Assembly (NCBI GenBank): GCA_003550305.1
Contig: QKYT01000023.1
Span: 137,998 to 193,929 of the forward strand
Length of the DNA stretch: 55,932 bases
Source: Glomus cerebriforme
Lineage: Eukaryota; Glomeromycota; Glomeromycetes; Glomerales; Glomeraceae
Reading direction: 5' to 3'
Both the position numbers and the translations under genes were made by a program. Numbering within the stretch: position 1 is the first letter of the stretch; each line of letters opens with the position of its first letter. A model generated the notes under the pieces. That model was not told the DNA's origin, searched no databases, and saw nothing but the letters and a program-made list of their open reading frames with translations. Positions 48,171 through 55,932 of the stretch are shown piece by piece.

Positions 48171-48583
48171 TAGTCACTACTGGTTATAATGAACCTATAT
48201 ATACTGAAAACTTATTATATTAAACTAAAGTTTCCAGAACTGAACTTTCTATAATTAGTTATACTGGTTATACCAAATTGCTATAATTTATATACTGTAT
48301 ATCAAACCTATCTTAACAACCCAAATATATAAACCATATACAGTATTAATTTTTATTTTTTATAATGAACAGTCATGTGAATATGTATTAACTCAGGCTG
48401 AATTTATAGCGCTGGCCAAAATTATCAATAATTAATATATAATCTTTTTTCGAAATTATAATTCTGTCCAGCACTATAAATTTGGCTAAAATTACCAGGA
48501 GTTCAGTATATTATATAACGAATTCACTCTATACTAAACTAAATCCTCTGGAACGGAAGATTCATTATATCCAGTAGTGACTG
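48171..48583. mobile_element. Tc1/mariner-type MITE, 413 bp, with TA target duplication
   Basis: The left end is TAGTCACTACTGGTTATAAT. The reverse complement of the right end is CAGTCACTACTGGATATAAT, the same but for two positions. TA lies directly outside both ends (48169-48170, 48584-48585), the expected mariner duplication. It has no open frame. A second, nested inverted repeat sits inside: AATTTATAGCGCTGGCCAAA (48401-48420) against the complement of CAGCACTATAAATT (48470-48483). Confidence 0.75.
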
Positions 48584-51536
48584 TATTAAATAATAATATA
48601 CTGTGTTTGTATTTTTAAGATTCTAATTTAAATAAATAAAAAGTTATTAATGTTTTATATTTTTAAATTTAAAAAAAAAATTTTTTACATATTATTGCTA
48701 AAAATTCATTAATATATATTTGTTAAATTAATTTTAATAAACTATAATTTATTTTCCTATAATTATTAATTATTAAGTAATTGTAATTAAATAGAAGTTA
48801 GAAAGTTTATTTATTATTTTTGAAATGGGTTACTATAAACAAACTATAAAAATTTGGCATAATATTGCGAAATTTGGAACAAAATATTTAAGAAAACTCT
48901 AGAGTTATAAAGGTATGAAAATATATTTAATTTTAGTAGGAATTTTTTTTTTATTTGACTATAGCTTATTAATAAAAAAAAAAAAAAAAGAAAAGAAAAA
49001 ATTTTATAGGGCGAGCAAAAATAATTTTATTTATTGATCACGTGAAAACATCTGTTTACCATTACCATAATTTAGAGAAGCGTTTTTTTATCTTTAAAGA
49101 ATGTTTTTCAGCTTGTGGATGGTTTTTTTTTATTTTAAAAGACAATTCTAATGTACTTTATTTATTTTTTTTTTTCGTAGGATTAATCTGAAAGATAAAT
49201 TTGTAATCAATCTTTTTGACAGATTACTTACTAGGAATTAGAAGTTTAATTTATTTTATTATAATTTTAATTATTAAAATTTAATGTTTTTTAATTGGAA
49301 CCGGACTGTGAACAGGCAAAAAAAAAAAAAAAAAAGATTATTATTCGATCATATTTTGTTTAATTTAGGCACTTTAAAGCATCTTTTTTTTATAAAAAAA
49401 ACGTAAAATAGTCTTGCAAAATATGAATTCCTTGAATTTCATTGAGAAAGCATTGGTGAATAAATTAGCTGAATTAATTTCTAAATACCACAAATGTTAT
49501 TTTAAAAATGAGAATTTAGGTGTCAATTTTCTTTTGATACTGTTATAGTACGCGCATAATTAACATAAGTTGATCTTTTTGGTATTTTATGGATATTGTA
49601 TTAATCACGCTGATTTCCTATTTTTGTTCAGTGTTATATAATAAAATGAAAATAAAAAGTTTAAATTTTACATTGGTGATTCAAAATAATGAGATTTGCT
49701 ATAAGTAATTTTTAGTACTGACTTTATAAAGGTTAAAAATAGACAAGACCATTGACTGGTTTATTATATAAATGGTATAACCCCCAAATAGGGGATGGCC
49801 AGAAATGACGGCATTTCCTAAGGGGGAGGTCATGATGATGTTACATTTTTCCTTTTTTTGGAAATTGGTAAGAAACATAATTCCGACCAGAAATATGTTT
49901 ATAATTTTTCATTTCCTAAAATGGATGATGACCCCGGGGGGGCTGAAATTTAAATGATGGCCATTCCCTTAACTGTTATATTTAAAATACAAACAAAAAA
50001 TTTTGAATGGCATCCATCAGATGATCCCATGTTACACATAATATCATAATATTAAACTCGATCAATTCTAATCATAATAGTCGGTTTTTTGAACTATAAT
50101 TGCTCTTAAATTTGTTATTGTGAAAGTATATTGATTTAGTATGAAAGATTATTATAATATTAATTTAACTATAGTAATCATTGCTTAATTACGAAAAATT
50201 AAAAATTTTTGTAGGAATACCATATCTAGCATGGTAATATCAGATAATTTTTTGAAAGCGTACTATATAACCTATATTCGGAATATAAATAAAAAACAAT
50301 TATTTAATTGGTTGACAATGTATCGTTTATATGCTGATTTACCGAACTTTTTAATATTCGGTATGATGTTAATTCCGGCCAGAATTAGAACTTAAGAAGT
50401 TCACTTTTAATAAAAAAAATATACCTCTTTAAAAATTTTGTAATATGGAAAAACCAAATATTCAAAATTTTGAGTTAATGGTAGAAACTATTGGTGAAAA
50501 AGCAAATCCAAGTCAAATCATGCTGTTTTGAAATAATAATAACTTTAAATGATAAAGTTGTAAATATTGTAATTAGGTCGTAGATCGTAAATTATAAATT
50601 CTTTTTTATAAAATACTTTTTATTATGTAAAAAATATTTATAATAGCAGAAATTTATTGCGCCACATCAATTTTTGATTATAAATGGCGTTGTTTTTGAA
50701 ACGCCAACTTTACGAAATGTAAAAACTTCTAAAAACACACCAATAATCTTTTTTTTTGTTTGTTGTAAAATTATAGGTTAGTTTTAAGTGATACTTATAA
50801 GTATGAAAAAGGAAAATGAAAATGAAAATGAAACTCATAAATTTAAGTCTTCCATAAAGTGGTGTTGGGAAACATTTATATCATGATCACTGGTAGGAAG
50901 GGTGGGAAAAAAATCCGATACTGATTAAAAAAATTTTTTTTTATACTGTATTTAAATCGAAAAATCGGATGTCTTATCTATCGGAAATCAATTTCCCGAT
51001 TGAAGAAGTTGTCAAAAATGTTACATAATAAATTGAACTTACCTTACGGCAATAGTTTGCAACTCTTTACAATTATTACAGCATACAATACTATATTTAC
51101 ATAATAAATTACATTTATTATTAAATTAAACCTATTTGTGCAATTGTTGTTACTGTACATGTATTAAATAAATATGATCTGCCATTCTGCAGTGTGATGA
51201 ATATGATGGTATCGAATCATTGAGAGGGGTTCTTTTTTTTTACGCTCAAACCATCGAAAATCATGAAATATAAATGGGATTGCCGCATGTTTAATTTACA
51301 AACCACGTTTTTTTTTATTGAAATCAAAAAAAAAAAACATGATTTTCCGTTGTGATAATAAGGTGAAAATCTACAGATGATCATTGAAAAATTTTAAGAT
51401 ATTTCCTTATATAGTTCCAAACTCTCGCCAATGTAAATCGGCTGATGTATTTATTATTTTTCGGAATGGTAAAAATTGGTTTAACTCATAAATTGAAACC
51501 AATAAACATTTTATAATAGTTTCATGATCAGGATCC
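48584..51536. other. AT-rich intergenic DNA upstream of the decarboxylase gene
   Basis: Contains homopolymer runs (about 48975-48990, 49318-49335), one G/C-rich inverted-ended element (49776-49980) and a copy of TTCCGGCCAGAATT (about 50373-50386). Further on are scattered ATCGGAT words (50910-51000) and 3' or promoter sequence of no clear identity. No gene is supported. Confidence 0.5.
49776..49980. mobile_element. G/C-rich element with imperfect inverted ends
   Basis: The left part TATAACCCCCAAATAGGGGA then TGGCC (49776-49800) resembles the reverse complement of the right part (49959-49980, TATAACAGTTAAGGGAATGG then CC). Farther inside, GGTCATGATGATG and the complement of ATGGATGATGACC also pair. 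The block contrasts with its AT-rich surroundings. It is possibly a non-autonomous TIR element of about 205 bp; the match is imperfect. Confidence 0.45.
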
Positions 51537-51544
51537 TATATAAG
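51537..51544 (+). promoter_or_regulatory. TATA box of the decarboxylase gene
   Basis: TATATAAG lies 75 bases before the ATG, followed by a T-rich then A-rich leader (51551-51598, with two N bases). Spacing fits a start of transcription near 51567-51580. Confidence 0.6.
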
Positions 51545-51618
51545 ACAGTCTTTTTTTTTTTTTTNATAAATTAATTTTAANAAAAAAAAAAAAAATATAT
51601 TCAACTTCAACATAAAAA

Positions 51619-54600
51619 ATGACTGATCCTTTTTACCACGAAAACAATGCAATCGCTTCCTGGTTCCTAGGTCCACGAGCTGAGAACAGTGAATTGGTCC
51701 GTAAATTTTATAACAAGACGATTAATCAACAGAAGGAAGCACGACGCAACTATTTCCCAGATGACCCTTTTTTCATCACGAGATCGATGCAAAATTCGGC
51801 AGGATTCAAAAGAAATATGCGTTATCTTCAGAAACGACTTAATCTCCTCTCAGATAAACTCGCTCAGAAAACTATACCGTACTGGTCCCCACGTTATATG
51901 GCTCACATGACCATGGAATCATCTATTCCAGCAAACCTTGGTTACTTAGCTGCATTGCAATACAACCAGAACAATGTTGCTATTGAGGGATCCCCATTGA
52001 CCACTTGGCTTGAAATATTTGTTGGAAAGCAGCTTTGCGAACTGCTTGGTTTTGACGTTTACTGGAATCCAAGTGAGAAGAATCTTGATAATATCGATGA
52101 CGAGATAATAGAGAGTCAACCGGAAAATGTTCCCAGGATTCAAGGGTGGGGTCATATTACCTGCGATGGTTCAGTAGCAAATCTGGAATCAATTTGGTAC
52201 GCACAGTATATAATGTTTGACGTATATACAGTATTCACGCTTCATTTTCAATAACTAATAAAATTCCTCGTATTGCTTTTTATATACTCACAGGGCAGGT
52301 GAAGTTAACTCTAATGCTGTTCAATAGTAAATGTGTGTGCTTTCTTAATTTAACCTTCTTTTTTTTTTCTTTTACTATATTATGCATTAAAACAGCACGT
52401 AATCTCAAATTTTATCCGCTCTCCGTCCGATTGGCTATAGATGAAGGTTCTCTCTCTTTCATTGGTTCAAGTTTCAAAGTTGAACTAGCTAATGGCCAAG
52501 AGTATAAGTTACTCATAGATTGTACTACATGGGAATTGCTCAATCTCAAACCGGTCACGATACTTGATATTCCCGACCGATTGTACAAAGAGCACGGAAT
52601 TACTCCACAATTCTTGCAGAACGCGCTCAAAGACTACAGCATTCAGACTGTTGGAAAGGATTACCTAGAGAAAAAGTTTCAAATTACAGATCCCATATTG
52701 TATTTTACAACTACAACAATTCATTATTCATGGCCCAAAGGTTGTGGTAAGTTTATCACATTTATTCAAAATATGTTATACATTTAAAATGAAATAATAT
52801 CGCTAATTCCTTTTTTAACTGATAGCAATTGTGGGAATTGGTTCGAAAAATCTGAAACCAGTCCCTGTAGACAACTCGGCACGTATGGATATGAATGAGC
52901 TCAACAAGTTGCTTATACAATGCGTTCAAAATAAACAGGCTATCTACGCAGTAGTGGCAATTATGGGATCAACAGAGCATGGCGCCTGTGATCCGTTGGG
53001 TGATATTATAAAGCTTAGAACTAAGTTTGAGCGCCATTATGGACTCAGCTTTGTTATTCACGCAGATGCTGCATGGGGCGGTTATTTCCGTTCTATGCTT
53101 ATTAAACCGCCCATTGGTTCTCGTCACGAGAAAGAATCTGATTCATTTTTACCCAAGTTAGCACTGAATTCGTATACTGAAGAACATTTAGATAATTTAA
53201 AAAATTGTGATTCTGTTACTATTGATCCACATAAGAGTGGTTATATCCCTTATCCTGCTGGTGGTCTATGTTATCGTGACCAACGCATGAGATATTTGGT
53301 CACATGGGCAAGTCCAGTCATCATTCGTCCAAATGAAGAAAGTATTGGAATCTATGGTGTAGAGGGGAGGTAAGTTTGAATAACATGGGTGTAAACCACA
53401 TTATTTTTCGTGATAATAAATTAATTCTATATGTTCTTGATTATTTAGCAAACCAGGTGCGGCTTCAGCAGCTACCTGGCTTTCTCATGATACCATTGGT
53501 CTCCATCAGAAAGGTTATGGAACATTATTGGGTAAAGTGGCTTTTACATGTTCTAAGGTAAAATTTTATATAAAAAAAAAATTATATTTTCTTTTCCTGT
53601 ATTTATATGACTTAATTTCTTTCATAGATTTATTGTCATTGGGCCACCATGTCAACTAATCATGACGACTTTACTATTACTCCGTTTAATATGCTTCCTA
53701 GTGAGAAGCGTTTTCCATTAAATTTAGAAGCGATTGAAAAGCAGAAAACATCTATCCGTAAACTTATCGTTGAAAGGACAGATCGTGAGATTGTAGAGAG
53801 CGAAGCTGCCAAAAATCTCATTAAACAACTTGGTTCTGATCTTACAGTAAACGCTTTTGTATGTAACTTTAAAATAAAAGTTAAAGAAAATAATAAGATA
53901 ATTTATAAAGTGAACGAGGATATCAATGAAGCAAATTATCTTAATCAGCGCTTATATGAAAAATTTTCGTTCACTTCTGCTAAAGATACAAACGCAGATA
54001 AATCTATAATCTTAACTTCCACTAGATTCAGACAGAAAGATTATGGAGATTGCCTTACAAACTTTAAGAATCGTATCGGTTTAAAAGGTGACCAGGACTT
54101 GTATGTGCTGGTTAATGTTGTTATGTCTCCCTGGGTCACTGAATCCGGGTTCTTTCATGAACTGACAAAAAAGTTCAAGAGCACTTTGCAGGATATTGTT
54201 AAGGTAATCCGATCAATATTACCCTTTTTTGTGACGTGTACATTTTTTTTTATCAGTCTTATTTACATGTATTATTATACTATACATTATAGCTCTCAAT
54301 TATTCGTAATACAGTTAAACCAGACCATCATAAATTTGTTATACAAGGTACCGATCAACTCTTTTTCACAAATTTATCCATGTTCCAAATGGAAAACCAG
54401 CGTCAGCAGGTAATCATCACGGCAGATATACCATCAGAAATAAAAGATACTTTCCTAAAGCTTCGCAAAGATGATCCATCGCATGTATACTACCTTGGAA
54501 ATCAATATAAAATGACACTAGATGAGATTGCACGCAATGGACGGTCTTTCATGGGAGTTATTTATAAAAATTTCGACCCAAAAAATAAGTATGCAAATTT

Positions 54601-55205
54601 GACAATAATTTTTAAAATTGCTTTTCTTTAAAGAATATCATCTTTATCGTGATTTCTTTTTGTTTCCTAGAAAAGCTATGGTTTTGATCAAAGGTTTTCA
54701 AGTGACTAATGTTCGAGTGCTCAAGAAACGTCATTTAGGAACAACATTCCAAGATGAAACCTACAATGATCATATGCCATTCTACATTTATGGTACAGGA
54801 CGACAGTTGCATATTGATCACATGCTTCTCAAATATCCATCCATTCAACTCTCAGCTGAATGTATTAAACTCGAAATTACTTCTGGCAACTTGACACAAA
54901 ATCAGAGAGAACGTGGCATCATTGCTCATATAATTGATGTTCGTGAAAACACCATGCAACCATTCCAAGAAACAGAAAAGCTTGGGAATTCATTCTTTTT
55001 TCAAGAAGGACGTACATTTCATGTGGAGCTTTATGAAGATCCGATACCTGATCCATATCAAAACGGTCCAGGTTTAAATAATGTTTATAATGAAAATCCA
55101 TTTGCCATAGGGACGATTAGATTGCCCCTTAAGAATGAAGGATGTGTGTTTGTCGATTCTTACTTTATTAATAAGGATCCGACCGCAGATAGGAAGATTA
55201 AATAA
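51619..55205 (+). CDS. Group II PLP-dependent decarboxylase, tyrosine-decarboxylase type, with long C-terminal extension
   Basis: Removes the carboxyl group of an amino acid using pyridoxal phosphate. Eight exons: 51619-52196, 52294-52298 (5 nt), 52396-52746, 52826-53369, 53449-53557, 53628-54203, 54293-54588 and 54671-55205. Phases agree and give 997 residues. Motifs: NLESIWAARNLKFYPL (made only by using the 5-nt exon), WPKGCAIVGIGSKNL, HADAAWGGY (His390, Asp392) and TIDPHKSGYIPYPAGG with the PLP lysine at 448. DPHKxGYIPYxAG is characteristic of tyrosine decarboxylases, though the substrate cannot be fixed by sequence alone. The last 350 or so residues (from about 650) exceed the usual 600-residue enzyme. 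They include VLIKGFQVTNVRVLKKRH and ECIKLEITSGNL, with no domain I recognise. The last exon ends ADRKIK. Confidence 0.93.
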
Positions 55206-55660
55206 ACGTGGGAATTTCGTTTTAGCCAATTAGAAATCACTTCGCCCACGATTTTCTAATCTTAGAACCAAAAATTTTTGGTATCTTTCACAAATATTTT
55301 CTTGTAAAAAATAGTAATTATATATAATATCCAACACTAGAATTTGTTAATAGACTTAAATTTTGAAGAACACTATGTTTTATTAAACTGAATAAAAAGT
55401 AAAAAAAAATACATAAAATCTGATTTTTAAAAACATATTTAAAATGGTTTAAAATATTTAAATTTTGTCACGAAATTTCTGTATAAAGAAAAGAATTAAA
55501 AAATATACATAGTGAAAATTCACAGAAGTTGAAATAAAACTACTACTATGATGCATAACATCAAAAATTTAGTGTAAGTTCTAAATGTAATCTAGTTTTA
55601 GTTAAAAATAGGTACATTCTTAAGAGGTATCTCTTAAATAGTTAAGGTATGGTTTTGTTA

Positions 55661-55727
55661 TTTAGGTACGGTATGATCAAATTTTTGCAGGTACGAATAT
55701 TTTTTTCTGATCATACCTGTACCTAAA
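55661..55727. repeat. Inverted repeat with TTTAGGTAC...GTATGATCA arms
   Basis: The left arm TTTAGGTACGGTATGATCA (55661-55679) pairs with TGATCATACCTGTACCTAAA (55708-55727), with one extra base in the right arm. The loop is about 28 nt. Related words GGGTACTGTACGATCC (about 55764) and AGCATACCTGCAAC (about 55791) lie outside, so the hairpin may be the core of a larger, decayed palindromic element. Confidence 0.65.
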
Positions 55728-55843
55728 ACTCTTTGTACGTATATATATACAACCAATGTTGCGGGTACTGTACGATCCTAACTATTAAAAAGCATACCTG
55801 CAACTTTATTTAATTATATAGTATAAAAACATTATACTTAGTA

Positions 55844-55932
55844 TAGTCAACCCCTGGATAATTGACAACCAGGAATGTGGCTCCACTTTTTGTTTTTATT
55901 TGTGGTTAACTACACTAAAATCTTTATAAATA
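55844..55932 (+). mobile_element. Left end of a Tc1/pogo-like element cut by the window edge
   Basis: TAGTCAACCCCTGGATAATT followed by GACAACC, preceded by TA (55842-55843), looks like a Tc1/mariner/pogo terminal repeat (usual form CAGTCAACCC...) with the first base changed. Only 89 bp are visible, so neither the other end nor a transposase can be checked. Confidence 0.4.

Larger units (their letters stand above)
55206..55932. other. 3' flank of the decarboxylase gene
   Basis: AT-rich non-coding DNA with a family of GGTAC/GTATGATC words (55630-55800, listed as a repeat) and an element end at the window edge. No further gene is seen. Confidence 0.5.

Overview
The window looks like nuclear DNA of a filamentous fungus, most likely an arbuscular mycorrhizal fungus of the Rhizophagus type. 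The evidence is very high A+T, genes cut by many short introns (roughly 60-100 nt, GT...AG), typical fungal housekeeping genes, and remnants of Ty3-type and TIR elements between genes. The genus is an inference. Scattered N bases, mostly in homopolymers, suggest a draft assembly. All gene models were read by eye from conserved protein blocks and splice signals.

Layout. 1-2451 is a decayed Ty3-type LTR retroelement with an LTR on its right. 2765-3375 is a frameshifted Cys-rich gene remnant. 4065-36310 is gene-dense: glycine cleavage T-protein (-), cytoplasmic dynein intermediate chain (+), an unrecognised long coiled-coil protein (+), a SLY41-like triose-phosphate/nucleotide-sugar transporter family protein (+), an AKR1-type ankyrin-DHHC palmitoyltransferase (+), an EF-hand type II NADH dehydrogenase (-), exocyst SEC3 (-), AP-2 sigma (+), and a large DIP2-family protein with two AMP-binding-like domains (-). 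After a 2-kb spacer come NPR2 of the GATOR1/SEACIT complex (-) and a SAMHD1-like HD phosphohydrolase (+). 42760-51618 is almost 9 kb of AT-rich DNA without a convincing gene. It holds an 11-bp tandem repeat, a run of exon-like modules on the minus strand, and three elements with inverted ends. The last gene (51619-55205, +) is a 997-residue group II PLP-dependent decarboxylase of the tyrosine-decarboxylase type.

The genes do not form a pathway. There are three close head-to-head pairs with probable shared promoters: GCV1/dynein IC (219 bp), SEC3/AP-2 sigma (204 bp) and NPR2/HD hydrolase (329 bp). SEC3 and AP-2 sigma act on opposite sides of plasma-membrane traffic. Nutrient sensing (NPR2), mitochondrial metabolism (GCV1, NDE) and trafficking (AKR1, SEC3, AP-2, SLY41-like) are the recurring themes.

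I see no new defence or mobile system. The most notable items are extreme exons: a 5-nt exon in the decarboxylase, an 18-nt exon carrying the NYFLF block of the NADH dehydrogenase, and an ATG-only coding exon in AP-2 sigma. Next come several apparently unclassified TIR elements and the repeated exon-like modules at 44.7-45.8 kb.
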